This document shows positions 1 to 8,325 of a stretch of DNA of 64,000 nucleotides, one piece after another. Numbering within the stretch: the stretch's first letter is position 1; every line of letters starts with the position of its first letter. The stretch is from positions 64,001 to 128,000 of the IMG/VR virus record IMGVR_UViG_3300031669_000001; one strand, given 5' to 3'. The notes below the pieces were generated by a model. The model was not told the origin of the DNA and did not search any database. It was given only the letters and a program-made list of their open reading frames with translations. Source of the stretch: a virus. A program made the position numbers and the translations under genes.

Positions 1-288
1 TTCATCGGCGTCTGCGTGTACTATCCAGTCATATTTTGATGAAAGAATTATCTGCTTCTTGAGATTTAATTGATCTGCAAGTGAGAATTCACCAGACCAA
101 GGAAGTCGCTCTATCCGCAGAAGTCCGTTTCCTAGAAATTCTTTAGCAATTTCTACTGAACGATCTGTTGAATCATTATCGATCAATATTACATCAAGAC
201 CAGATTCAATTAGATGGGTAAGACAACGACGGATGTGGATTTCCTCGTTGCGAATACATACAATAGCTAACACTCTTATTTTATTCAT
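1..288 (-). CDS. Family 2 glycosyltransferase, N-terminal part (cut by window edge)
   Basis: The reading frame starts with ATG at 288 and runs off the left edge, giving 96 residues. It begins MNKIRVLAIVCIRNEE, followed by an IDNDSTDRS segment and a DADE (DxD-type) motif at the cut end. These are the nucleotide-sugar and metal-binding elements of GT-A fold family 2 glycosyltransferases. The start overlaps the stop of the next upstream gene, so it is the downstream member of a glycosyltransferase operon. The acceptor (DNA, virion protein or host surface glycan) cannot be told. Confidence 0.85.
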   Translation of the reverse strand, partial: MNKIRVLAIVCIRNEEIHIRRCLTHLIESGLDVILIDNDSTDRSVEIAKEFLGNGLLRIERLPWSGEFSLADQLNLKKQIILSSKYDWIVHADADE

Positions 289-1199
289 TTTGTTAAAAAT
301 ACCTGTTCAAATTTTTGCATAACGTTCTCAGGAGTATATTGCTGATATCCCCAACTGACTGTAGGTTTGTTAATCAAGCTGTTTAATACTGCTTTCAAAG
401 AATCTTTATCAGCATACAAGTAAGCCTGTTGTCCCAATTCTTGTAAATGAGCCCTTTCATTAGAGTGAGCATAAGTAATGATAGGCTTTCCAGCTACAGC
501 AAATTCTGCAACGGCTAAACCAAAAGTTTCTCCTCTTCCCCTGGCGTGAAGAAACGCATTTGAAGAATTTATGAACCTTCTCTTTTCACGAGGATCTACA
601 GTAGCTTGCAAGAAGATAACTCTTTTCACGTCAAAGATCTTGCTTGGAGCTGCAGTGTTCATAAAGAGAAAATAAACGTCAGTTCTAGATTCTAGTAGTT
701 CATTGATCGCATCCCATACAAAGGGGATGTCAAAACTATCTAACCCACCATAGCGTCCAAAAACCATTGACGTTACTGGAATCCCGAGTTCATTTCTAAG
801 ATCGTCATCCGTTTGAAATATCTCAACGATATGTGGGACAAACGGTAAATTGTAACGTTCTCCCATCCATGGAGAGATGGTAGCGTAAATGGTGCCGTGA
901 GGTTCATTGTCAAATACGCTATGAACTAGATAAGGAAGACCTGGAGAAAAACCATCCTTGACACCACTCTTAATATGATACAATGCATCTAACTTTGCAA
1001 AACCTTCGGTTACATCAGACACTCGACCAAATCTATTTTCAAAATTTACATACGCTGCAGCATCGTGTCTTCCACGAGCAAAGGTATATATCGAAGACTT
1101 ATTACCTAGGATTTCCTCATTGTAGTGAGCGTAGTTATAAAGTGCATTTCCCGTGCCTCTATTGTCTAATTGATTGCTCAAAAATCCTACGTGCATCAC
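285..1199 (-). CDS. GT-B glycosyltransferase (family 4-like)
   Basis: The protein has 304 residues. The C-terminal half contains GRGETFGLAVAEFAVAGKP, the Glu-x7-Glu donor-binding motif of GT4-type retaining glycosyltransferases. The N-terminal half lacks strong motifs but starts with a beta strand followed by an asparagine- and glycine-rich loop, as in GT-B folds. It overlaps the gene on each side by 4 bases, which indicates co-translation with a methyltransferase and other glycosyltransferases. The family fold is well supported; the sugar and acceptor are unknown. Confidence 0.8.
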   Translation of the reverse strand: MMHVGFLSNQLDNRGTGNALYNYAHYNEEILGNKSSIYTFARGRHDAAAYVNFENRFGRVSDVTEGFAKLDALYHIKSGVKDGFSPGLPYLVHSVFDNEPHGTIYATISPWMGERYNLPFVPHIVEIFQTDDDLRNELGIPVTSMVFGRYGGLDSFDIPFVWDAINELLESRTDVYFLFMNTAAPSKIFDVKRVIFLQATVDPREKRRFINSSNAFLHARGRGETFGLAVAEFAVAGKPIITYAHSNERAHLQELGQQAYLYADKDSLKAVLNSLINKPTVSWGYQQYTPENVMQKFEQVFLTK

Positions 1200-1804
1200 T
1201 TTATGCGCCTATAAGATGCTTTTCGTTGAGTTTTTTCAACGATCTCAAATCCATTTCTCAGCATCCAATCTTCAAGTTGATCGTGAGGATATACCAAGAT
1301 GTCATCAAATACCCACATTCCACCTAATGGAGTACGAGAATCAAAGAACTGAATCTCTCTCATCAATGAAGCTTGATTATGAGGGCCGTCAAAAAATACC
1401 AAAGCGTAGATATTTGAGATTTGCTTAAATTGATTATAAAATGGATACCCATCGGAGAATCTCAAGAAAAATTCGGTATCCTCCAAATTACACATCACAA
1501 TGTTTACAGGTTTACCTTGAGCATAATTGTAGATCGCCTCGTAACTTTCATTCCGCATGTCATTGGTATAATCGCACCTGATTACACAATTTTCATCCGT
1601 TGCGTATTCTATGTTACCGTATGGATCTATGCAGAGAACATTTCGTCCAAGATCTCCGTTAGCTAAAAGCGCATCGACGATCACTTTCATGCTTCCGCCT
1701 CGCCTTGTTCCAAGCTCACATACAGTTCCCTGGACATCTTTAATTGCAGTTGCAGCATTTCCTAATACGTGATAATCTGCAGAATCTGTTTCTAAGTTTT
1801 TCAT
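1196..1804 (-). CDS. Class I SAM-dependent methyltransferase (TylF/Methyltransf_24-like)
   Basis: The protein has 202 residues. A glycine-containing motif I (VCELGTRRGGS, about residues 28-38) is followed by VLCIDPYG, an acidic motif II, and later VFFDGPHN and WVFDDI, as in the TylF/Methyltransf_24 group that methylates sugars or small molecules. It sits between two glycosyltransferases with 4-base overlaps, so sugar O-methylation of a glycan is a reasonable inference. Nothing in the sequence shows the substrate. Confidence 0.75.
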   Translation of the reverse strand: MKNLETDSADYHVLGNAATAIKDVQGTVCELGTRRGGSMKVIVDALLANGDLGRNVLCIDPYGNIEYATDENCVIRCDYTNDMRNESYEAIYNYAQGKPVNIVMCNLEDTEFFLRFSDGYPFYNQFKQISNIYALVFFDGPHNQASLMREIQFFDSRTPLGGMWVFDDILVYPHDQLEDWMLRNGFEIVEKTQRKASYRRIK

Positions 1805-2496
1805 CTATCCAACCTGTTATGTGTAAAGAGTCCTTCGCCCTGCGCTACTTTAAAATCTTGCTGTTCCCACCATCGCTGAATAGATTTTTCAATATCTCCA
1901 TTGCCCATTGGAACTATGACATCTCTTAACCATTTAGTTTTGGCTATATAGGGATTATTTGTCCAGTTCGCATATTTGCTAGACGTAACATACCATTCTC
2001 GCAAACGTTGAATATGATTAGGGAATAAAATATCAGGATGTGCTTGCCAATGTAAACAATTTAGTAAATGACTTGGTGATGAGAGTTCTTTATCTTTATT
2101 CATCCCGTAAAGGGGTTTTCCAGGGTTTTCTCTGCTTCGTAATCTTATTAGGTCCGCGTTTCCATCTGTCAATAAGATCAACGCATCATGCAAAATAGAA
2201 CTAGGATCTAATAGCAATTTCCAATCATTCTCTAAAAATAAAAAATTCTCATTTTCTACAATATCAAGTAATTTTGTATACCCTTGAGCTATGCCTATAT
2301 TATTTTTTTCTCCAATATATTCATATCCAAATTCTTCTGCAATATCTTTATCTTCGCTTGACATTTCTTGAAAGAAGATAACTTTTTGCTTAGTCAACTT
2401 ATCTAATCCCAAAAATCTATAACTTTCAAGTGACACACGAAGGGTTCTATGTGATCTCCAGCTTAAAACTCCCATTGATAATTCATTCATAATCAT
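1801..2496 (-). CDS. Glycosyltransferase-like protein (GT-A type, divergent)
   Basis: About 231 residues from the ATG at 2496. An upstream in-frame ATG at 2535 would overlap the preceding gene by 35 bases and has no better ribosome-binding site, so I chose the internal start. The segment FLENDWKLL fits a DxD-like sugar-nucleotide site of a GT-A enzyme, and the context is a glycosyltransferase operon. The usual family 2 sequence signature is weak, so this may be a distant or specialised member. Confidence 0.55.
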   Translation of the reverse strand: MIMNELSMGVLSWRSHRTLRVSLESYRFLGLDKLTKQKVIFFQEMSSEDKDIAEEFGYEYIGEKNNIGIAQGYTKLLDIVENENFLFLENDWKLLLDPSSILHDALILLTDGNADLIRLRSRENPGKPLYGMNKDKELSSPSHLLNCLHWQAHPDILFPNHIQRLREWYVTSSKYANWTNNPYIAKTKWLRDVIVPMGNGDIEKSIQRWWEQQDFKVAQGEGLFTHNRLDR

Positions 2497-2500
2497 GATC

Positions 2501-3055
2501 TTAGTAGTACTTTTTTGTAGTAGTTCTGTAATCATAGAAGTAGAGAATCTTATTGATTCTCGCTTCTGTTTTGATCAAAGGCAACATTCTAGCTGCCCAT
2601 TCATCATCCTCACCAAAATTGATCTCCTTGAAGAGCTCAGTGCAATTGGAACGTTTATGAACCATTCGAGGGTTAGGACGTCTGTAATAAGCATCGGGCG
2701 CTTCATAATGTCCAAAATCCTTTCCATATTTTACGAGCTTTGGACGTTGACCATCGAAGGTAATCTCCACGTCGTACACTATGGTGTCAGCGTCAATATG
2801 AACTTGAGATAAGATTTGATCAACGAAATCAGGAGTAACTCGATCATCGTCATCTACATAGACGATGTACTTTCCTTTCGCCAACTTCAATAAATCATTT
2901 CTCTTCTCTCCAATGGTCCTTTTTGCATTATCAGAGATCACGAGTACTTCAACGTTATCCTTTAACTGAGGCTTTAATTGAGCCAGAAGAATATCGAGGA
3001 ATGCATTTTGTCTCTCAAGCAGAGAGCACACTAAAATCGATAGATCAATTGTCAT
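2501..3055 (-). CDS. Family 2 glycosyltransferase
   Basis: The protein has 184 residues, short for the family. It begins with a hydrophobic strand (LSILVCSLLERQ), then EVLVISDNAKRTIGEKRN and VYVDDDDRVTPDFV, the classical GT2 Asp cluster for UDP-sugar and metal binding. The C-terminal part is reduced, so acceptor recognition may be minimal or supplied by a partner. It overlaps the upstream gene by 11 bases within the glycan operon. Confidence 0.8.
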   Translation of the reverse strand: MTIDLSILVCSLLERQNAFLDILLAQLKPQLKDNVEVLVISDNAKRTIGEKRNDLLKLAKGKYIVYVDDDDRVTPDFVDQILSQVHIDADTIVYDVEITFDGQRPKLVKYGKDFGHYEAPDAYYRRPNPRMVHKRSNCTELFKEINFGEDDEWAARMLPLIKTEARINKILYFYDYRTTTKKYY

Positions 3056-3710
3056 GATGTATTTCTTTCTTTGGTTGATATTTTTTAAAGTTAATCTGAT
3101 CTTGTTTTTTAATATCTGAAAAGATATGAAGACGAGATGTAGTACTGAGTTCGGTCTGAACTTTTAAACCATTCATCGTATTTATAGTTCCATTACGAGT
3201 TAACAACCAGTTGTCACCGCACCAAATCAGCAAATCATCTGGTATTGGGATGTAATTTTTTTTGTTTACGAAGATCATGCATCCCCAACCCCACAAATTA
3301 GAAATTAACGTTTCTTGCACTTGAAAATTTTTATCTTGTTGTAGTATATAATTCTCACGTGCCATGCCGACGACTCCGTTATTTACCAAACTTCCATCAT
3401 CAAAGACCTTGAAAACTTCAGCGTTAAAGTTGATGTCATCGTTCACTAATGCGATATCATCATACTTCGCCTCCTTAACCCCCATATTCCATGCAGGGTT
3501 GACGTAGATGTTCTTTTCCATCTTCATGATCTTCAGCTTTGGGTGATCTTCTACCAGTGACTTATGAGCTGCGTCTGTCGTGAATGTGCCGATATCCGGG
3601 GCATTGTCTATGATGATTACCTCACCAACAGAGTCACAAGCGCAAAGATCTTTCACAAGTTGAACTATTCGTCTTGACTTCCAAAGAGTGGGGATTATGC
3701 AGGTAAACAT
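3045..3710 (-). CDS. Glycosyltransferase-like protein, tandem paralogue A
   Basis: The protein has 221 residues. It is clearly paralogous to the protein encoded immediately upstream (3710-4345): both begin with MFTC(I/V)IPT(L/I)WKS and both contain VNPAWN or VNQAWN, the shared segment YDDIALVNDDINFNAEVFK and a WCGDNW or YCGDNW motif. The VNDDIN motif stands where GT2 enzymes carry DxD. The tandem pair arose by duplication. A sugar-transfer role is inferred from the fold motif and the operon. Confidence 0.65.
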   Translation of the reverse strand: MFTCIIPTLWKSRRIVQLVKDLCACDSVGEVIIIDNAPDIGTFTTDAAHKSLVEDHPKLKIMKMEKNIYVNPAWNMGVKEAKYDDIALVNDDINFNAEVFKVFDDGSLVNNGVVGMARENYILQQDKNFQVQETLISNLWGWGCMIFVNKKNYIPIPDDLLIWCGDNWLLTRNGTINTMNGLKVQTELSTTSRLHIFSDIKKQDQINFKKYQPKKEIHHDN

Positions 3711-4345
3711 TAAGAATTTTTATATTTCGAATTAAAAATTGTAATATCATTGTTTGCAATACGCCTTAAAGCTCCATCGCTACTTGAACTACTCATTTCA
3801 GTAAGAACCTTCAATCCGTAGAGAGTATAAACTGGCATCTTCTTCGCCATCCAATTATCTCCACAGTAAATTAAAAGATCATTTGGAATTCTTACATAAT
3901 TGTCACGGTTGATCAAAATCATGCAGCCCCAACCATAATGAATGTTTCCGCGAAGAACTACTCTAAATTCTTCGTCAGCCGTTAGCTTTCTATAAGCTTC
4001 GCTGGACATGCCTACCGCGCCCTTTAACTCTTTCAAGCTACCTTCTTTGTCGAAGATCTTGAACACTTCAGCATTGAAGTTAATATCATCGTTAACGAGC
4101 GCGATGTCATCATACTTAGCCTCATGAACTCCTAGATTCCAGGCTTGATTCACGTAGATATTTTCTTTCATCTCTATGATTCTTAGCTTAGCGTGAACGT
4201 TGGTGTTTGTGTAAAGTTCTTTTGCATTCTTATGATCGTTGTCTATTACGATCACCTCTCCAACGCTGGTACAACGACATAAGTCTTTAACGAGATCTAT
4301 GATTCTTGGAGACTTCCAAATTGTAGGTATCACGCAAGTAAACAT
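3710..4345 (-). CDS. Glycosyltransferase-like protein, tandem paralogue B
   Basis: The protein has 211 residues and is the duplicate of the downstream gene. It shares the N-terminal strand, the EVIVIDND segment, the VNDDIN Asp motif and a C-terminal GDNW element. The two copies have diverged mainly in the 140-165 region and at the C terminus, which suggests different acceptors or donors. The start codon overlaps the stop of the DUF1289 gene by one base, linking the glycan operon to the RNR operon. Confidence 0.65.
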   Translation of the reverse strand: MFTCVIPTIWKSPRIIDLVKDLCRCTSVGEVIVIDNDHKNAKELYTNTNVHAKLRIIEMKENIYVNQAWNLGVHEAKYDDIALVNDDINFNAEVFKIFDKEGSLKELKGAVGMSSEAYRKLTADEEFRVVLRGNIHYGWGCMILINRDNYVRIPNDLLIYCGDNWMAKKMPVYTLYGLKVLTEMSSSSSDGALRRIANNDITIFNSKYKNS

Positions 4346-4719
4346 TATTCGGCAGAACTGGAAAACTGCTTTTTAAAGTCTTCATTTTGCTTCTTGACAA
4401 GTTCAAGCTCCAGCAACAGTTCTCTGATGGTTTGCTTTGCTTGTGCTAGATCTACCTGCATCTCTACGATCTCAAATGCGCTCATCGCTTTATTCATCTT
4501 GTTGTTTTCTCCGAATATTCTTACTAAAATTTCTCGGCGCTCTTGTGGTTCGTAGATCGCCCAATCTGTAATCTCATCTATCGTCCTGAGACAACCTACA
4601 CACTTACCATTGTTTAGCCTACACAAACCTCGGCAGGGAGAAGATTCTCTGCCGAGGGATAGTAGATTTATAGGAGCTAGGTTGTAGTCAGGCCACTTAA
4701 ACGATTTCACACCCACCAC
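4345..4719 (-). CDS. DUF1289-type cysteine-rich protein with C-terminal coiled coil
   Basis: About 124 residues. Residues 28-60 contain CRGLCRLNNGKCVGCLRT followed by DEITDWAIYEPQERREIL, the four-Cys signature and following helix of DUF1289 proteins, which are thought to bind a metal or Fe-S centre. A charged coiled coil follows (about 85-115), which is unusual because bacterial DUF1289 proteins are mostly about 60 residues long. The start is a GTG within the end of the RNR gene and is uncertain. Confidence 0.7.
   Translation of the reverse strand: MVGVKSFKWPDYNLAPINLLSLGRESSPCRGLCRLNNGKCVGCLRTIDEITDWAIYEPQERREILVRIFGENNKMNKAMSAFEIVEMQVDLAQAKQTIRELLLELELVKKQNEDFKKQFSSSAE
4628..4657 (-). terminator. 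Terminator-like hairpin inside the DUF1289 gene
   Basis: A 9-bp GC-rich stem (CCTCGGCAG with CTGCCGAGG) plus four inner pairs lies about 40 bases after the RNR stop codon in the direction of transcription. It lacks a proper T run (TTTGTG follows). It could attenuate read-through from RNR into the glycosyltransferase genes, or simply be coding sequence. Confidence 0.3.
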
Positions 4720-6556
4720 CAGAGCAAGCAGCCTCTTCCTTCAGAGTAGTGTTATCATCTCGTTCAACGATCTTGCTTAGGTCAATCTTACCTTTGCTCA
4801 AGACGGCCATCATCTCATCATATTTATCTTTGGTGATGTCTTCGAATGGGGCTTGAACGTAAGTTCCACCGTCGTAAGGAAGCACGGAGATGCCTGTGTA
4901 GAACTCGCGGTTCTTCCACATCCAACGGCCACACTTACCCCACTCCTTATGTTTCAGAGAGATGGTGCAAGAAACGTTGTGACGATTCTTACCTTCACGG
5001 TGACCAGTTTGAACCCATTCAATGTTGAACTTCTTGACACGTTCGAGCAGATCCAGGAAGTGTTCAGTCCTGAGGATAGAACCTTCCGGTGCCTTCTGAG
5101 GGAAGGACATGACGGCCTCGATGTGTGGCTTGTGGAAGCAATCTTCTACCAGACTTGGGAAGTTTTCCTTCATGTAATGATACAGGGCTTCATTCTTACC
5201 AACGCGCATGCGACGAACGTAGTAGTCATTGTGCCAAGCATGAATTCCAGATGAAGATCCTACAGCGCAACTTGTCGTGCCAGATGGCTTGATAGTAGTT
5301 GTTCGTGCAGCTGCATTGATCCCAAGGATTCCTGCAACGCGTGCATTTTCTTCCTTGACACCTTCAGCGGCCTGCTTGAGGTCAAGCTTCAAGATTGTGC
5401 CTGAACCGATGCCGGTGATGCCGACGCCGATCAATGCTTCCTTCTTGGTGATCTCTTCCCATTCAGGACGAAGGTAATGGAAGTCCGTGTAACCTGCCTG
5501 CAAAGTGCCAAGAAAGGCTGCAGCCTTAGTGCGAGCGTTTAGATCTTCCTGAGTCTCTACGTCAGAAGCATTCACCTCGGTGAGGTTACAGAACTGAAAT
5601 GGATTCAGGGAAATTTCACAGCAAGGGTTTGTGCCGAGGTTGACGTCATTCGTCCAAAAGATTCCAGGTTCACCTGCGCCTGACTCTTCAACGCGATCCC
5701 AGATGTCGTAGAACTCTTCATCTGTAATGTTGTTGCGTTCTAGGACGATAGAATTGTTTGCGCGACCACGCTGAGGGTTAAGTTCCCACCAAGAACCTGA
5801 CTTACATGACAACATGTCCATGTCATTCTTGGAGAACAACGAGATCATTGCAGCTCTGCGAATACCACCTGAGAGCACCGCGTCGGCAATGTGACACTGC
5901 ATGTCGTGAGCTTCTAATGATGTCAGCTTTCTGCCGGTTGCGTTGGAGAGAATAGCTCTGAGCTGTTCGATGCAGATGCGAAGAGGTGCAGAACCTGGAG
6001 CTTTACCACCACTCGTGATCAGCCTAGCACCCTTAGGGCGAATATCCCTGTAATCAAAGATTGGTTCTAGCTTACCATAAAAGTAAGATTCAACCAAGAT
6101 CTTGATAGCGTCAGCCCAACCTTCTATAGAATCTCCAATCAGGAATCTTCGATTTTTATTCTTTGGTCCTAACACGGTAGGAAGCTTCGCAACTTGATGC
6201 TGTTGAACTCCGTAGCCTACACCGGTTCCTCCAAGCAGAAGGAACATCGTTTCAGAGAATGCATCTGGGTGATCAACTGGCAAGTAAGCGCAGTTGTAGA
6301 TTCTGTTGTTTGATAACTCGATTGAGTTACCGCCAAACTGTAGAGACCTCATTGAAGGTAGAACCTTCTTTGGTATCACGTAATCGTGATATACCTTTTG
6401 AATCTCTTTCTTCAGCTTTGGATATTTTCTAACGTGCATAGCCAAGTTTCTTTGGCAGAGTTCTTCCCAAGTTTCACGTCTAGATATTTCTGGGATAAAG
6501 CGGGCGTATTTGTTGAAGATTGTTATTTCCGATAGGATTTTTTGTGAAACATCCAT
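4697..6556 (-). CDS. nrdJ: Adenosylcobalamin-dependent (class II) ribonucleoside-triphosphate reductase
   Basis: 619 residues from the ATG at 6556, which has AAGGA about 9 bases upstream; a longer frame from 6646 has no such site. The protein reduces ribonucleotides to deoxyribonucleotides with a B12-generated thiyl radical. Visible elements are PSMRSLQFGG and NCAYLPVDHPDAF (first active-site Cys), GGTGVGYGVQ, NPCCEISLNPFQFCNLTEVN (thiyl Cys and its partner) and the C-terminal CSGGGCEIV redox pair. This is the monomeric RTPR architecture of Lactobacillus leichmannii. No small subunit is needed. It replaces the class I NrdAB of T4 and implies a host or habitat that supplies cobalamin. Confidence 0.93.
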   Translation of the reverse strand: MDVSQKILSEITIFNKYARFIPEISRRETWEELCQRNLAMHVRKYPKLKKEIQKVYHDYVIPKKVLPSMRSLQFGGNSIELSNNRIYNCAYLPVDHPDAFSETMFLLLGGTGVGYGVQQHQVAKLPTVLGPKNKNRRFLIGDSIEGWADAIKILVESYFYGKLEPIFDYRDIRPKGARLITSGGKAPGSAPLRICIEQLRAILSNATGRKLTSLEAHDMQCHIADAVLSGGIRRAAMISLFSKNDMDMLSCKSGSWWELNPQRGRANNSIVLERNNITDEEFYDIWDRVEESGAGEPGIFWTNDVNLGTNPCCEISLNPFQFCNLTEVNASDVETQEDLNARTKAAAFLGTLQAGYTDFHYLRPEWEEITKKEALIGVGITGIGSGTILKLDLKQAAEGVKEENARVAGILGINAAARTTTIKPSGTTSCAVGSSSGIHAWHNDYYVRRMRVGKNEALYHYMKENFPSLVEDCFHKPHIEAVMSFPQKAPEGSILRTEHFLDLLERVKKFNIEWVQTGHREGKNRHNVSCTISLKHKEWGKCGRWMWKNREFYTGISVLPYDGGTYVQAPFEDITKDKYDEMMAVLSKGKIDLSKIVERDDNTTLKEEAACSGGGCEIV

Positions 6557-6617
6557 TTTGTTATTCCTTGTAGCTAAATTATTTTCTAAACCAGTTAGAA
6601 AAGGTGTTGCGCGCTGA

Positions 6618-6842
6618 TTATATCTGCTTGAGTCCGTGTGTTTCAATAAATTTTACTGCTTCATAAAAGTTGGTGATGATGGTGCACATCTGAGGACTTT
6701 TAGGATATGCGTAAACACCTACAGCCGTGGAAGGGTTTACGCAACCTCGTTTAAACTTCATGATAACTCCAAGATCATCTATGACTTCGTATGGAACATG
6801 CTCATATTCCAAGATAAATTTTATGGTGCTGAGCATGTCCAT
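6618..6842 (-). CDS. Hypothetical protein (74 aa)
   Basis: A small mixed alpha/beta protein. No motif is recognised. It lies between the RNR and the DksA/TraR-type zinc-finger gene, with only 2 bases separating it from the latter, so it is co-transcribed with the nucleotide-metabolism genes. Confidence 0.6.
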   Translation of the reverse strand: MDMLSTIKFILEYEHVPYEVIDDLGVIMKFKRGCVNPSTAVGVYAYPKSPQMCTIITNFYEAVKFIETHGLKQI

Positions 6843-6844
6843 GC

Positions 6845-7078
6845 TTATCTTTTGCGATCATCAATGTACGTTTGACAGTCAATGCAGAGCGTTGCACTCG
6901 GCACTGCTTCAAGTCTTGCTGTTCCAATCTCTTCACCACAATCCAAGCAGATCGTTGTTAGAGACTTTTTGTTTAACTTTTCCCTTACAGCTAAGAGTGA
7001 CTTGTCCACCTGATCCTGTTGGATGAGGAATGGTTCATCGTCACCCGTAACTTGGGTGTCTGTTATTTCACTTGACAT
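6845..7078 (-). CDS. DksA/TraR-type C4 zinc-finger protein
   Basis: The protein has 77 residues. The C-terminal part carries CLDCGEEIGTARLEAVPSA, then CIDCQ, the four-cysteine zinc finger of the TraR/DksA family. TraR-size members lack the DksA coiled coil and bind the secondary channel of bacterial RNA polymerase without ppGpp, changing promoter preference. The conserved Asp/Ala tip motif is not obvious here, so an effect on host transcription is a family-based inference. It is transcribed upstream of RNR. Confidence 0.8.
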   Translation of the reverse strand: MSSEITDTQVTGDDEPFLIQQDQVDKSLLAVREKLNKKSLTTICLDCGEEIGTARLEAVPSATLCIDCQTYIDDRKR

Positions 7079-7081
7079 AGT

Positions 7082-7480
7082 TTAACTTGCTGCTGGTGCT
7101 GTAGGTGTAGCTGGGTCTGGAGTTGGTGAAACTTCAGGAGCTGGAGCTGGTTCTACTGGAGCTGGAGTTACAAAGTGGGCTTCAAGACGGCTGAAGAAGT
7201 CCTTAACGGCTGTTACATCTTTATCAAGAACGCTAGAAAAATCTGCTTCTAGAACTGCTAGATCTGCTTTGACAGTAGAAACTTTTGCAGCTGCGACGCT
7301 GTAAAGAGCTTCAACTTTTGCAAATTCTGCTTCAGCCTTTGTGACGCCGGCTTGTAATACTTCGCGGAATGTTGACATTTTTGGTTCCTCTTGTGGTTGT
7401 TGTGTGTTGTTTGTTGGTTCTGTTTTTGTACTGCCTGTTATGTTGCGGTAAATATCTTCTATCTCTGTGAGGATGTTCAT
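7082..7480 (-). CDS. Ala/Pro-rich helical protein of unknown function
   Basis: 132 residues from the ATG at 7480, which has GGAG 8 bases upstream and an ATGA overlap with the nucleotidyltransferase gene. A second start at 7378 (MSTFREVLQAG) also has a good AGAGGAA site, so two products are possible. The middle is an alanine-rich amphipathic helix region (about 40-100). The tail is a low-complexity Pro/Ala/Thr linker. No function is recognised. Confidence 0.6.
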   Translation of the reverse strand: MNILTEIEDIYRNITGSTKTEPTNNTQQPQEEPKMSTFREVLQAGVTKAEAEFAKVEALYSVAAAKVSTVKADLAVLEADFSSVLDKDVTAVKDFFSRLEAHFVTPAPVEPAPAPEVSPTPDPATPTAPAAS

Positions 7481-8325
7481 GTTGCTTTCTCCAATGATTT
7501 CTTTATCTTTTCCACCTCTGCTTGAGTGTTGTAACCCATCAAAGGATGTTTCGTTTCATATACATACGATGGATCGCCGATGTTGTAAAGATAATGAACG
7601 ATGTTTAGAAACGTCAATTCACCGGACTGGGTTGTAAATTTGACGTGACCGTCTTGATCAATTTTCAACGCTGAATAACGCATCTCTTGTAAAGCAGAAG
7701 CTACGGAATTCCACGTAACACCAAAAATTGATTGATCATGCCAGCCTTCATCTCTTACCTCGCCAAATTTAATGAAGTCGGCAGACATCGCCACGCTCAT
7801 ATCTACTCTGTCTGCAATCAGGCTGGTATTTATAGCGACGTATGGCCTGTACTCTAAAACAGCTGGAATTATAATCGATGACGCAGCAGGAGATTTTAGT
7901 CTCTCCAGCATTTCATCAACGATCTCCGCTGACCTAAGATGAGCATCACCCCATAAAATTACCGCTTGAGGAGTGACGTCGAAGCTCTTGGAAACTTTCT
8001 CAAACGCCTCCAATACAGCTTTGCCGTCTCCTCCACCACTCTCGATGCCGATAATTTTGATGTTGTTTGCGTGAAAACCTACGTGTGTATCATACACAGC
8101 TTCACTGACATAATCTTCAGCCTCATGAGATACAATGACGAAAACCTTTCTGAACTTATGCGCTACCAAATTCAGCGTGTTCTCTAAGTTTGATTTGCCA
8201 TTGATTTCTACGAGAGCTTTAGGAATGTTGATGTCACCCATTCTAGTGCCCTTGCCCGCCGCGATGATCCAAAGATCATGCTTCAAGTTGGCCTCAACTT
8301 GAGAAAGTCTAGAAAAACCACTCAT
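7477..8325 (-). CDS. Sugar-phosphate nucleotidyltransferase-like protein
   Basis: The protein has 282 residues. Residues 17-40 contain LWIIAAGKGTRMG and PKALVEINGK, the NTP-binding loop and lysine region of the NTP_transferase family (GlmU, RmlA, MobA folds). ILWGDAHL further on is the metal-binding Asp strand. Such enzymes make NDP-sugars from sugar-1-phosphate. The gene overlaps the CofD/HAD fusion gene upstream by 4 bases, so the two probably work in one pathway producing an activated donor. Confidence 0.75.
   Translation of the reverse strand: MSGFSRLSQVEANLKHDLWIIAAGKGTRMGDINIPKALVEINGKSNLENTLNLVAHKFRKVFVIVSHEAEDYVSEAVYDTHVGFHANNIKIIGIESGGGDGKAVLEAFEKVSKSFDVTPQAVILWGDAHLRSAEIVDEMLERLKSPAASSIIIPAVLEYRPYVAINTSLIADRVDMSVAMSADFIKFGEVRDEGWHDQSIFGVTWNSVASALQEMRYSALKIDQDGHVKFTTQSGELTFLNIVHYLYNIGDPSYVYETKHPLMGYNTQAEVEKIKKSLEKAT

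Noticed and set aside
4697-6646. Start of the reductase at 6646 instead of 6556
   Set aside because: The additional 30 residues do not look like the family, run into the upstream gene, and the 6556 ATG has an ideal AAGGA site.
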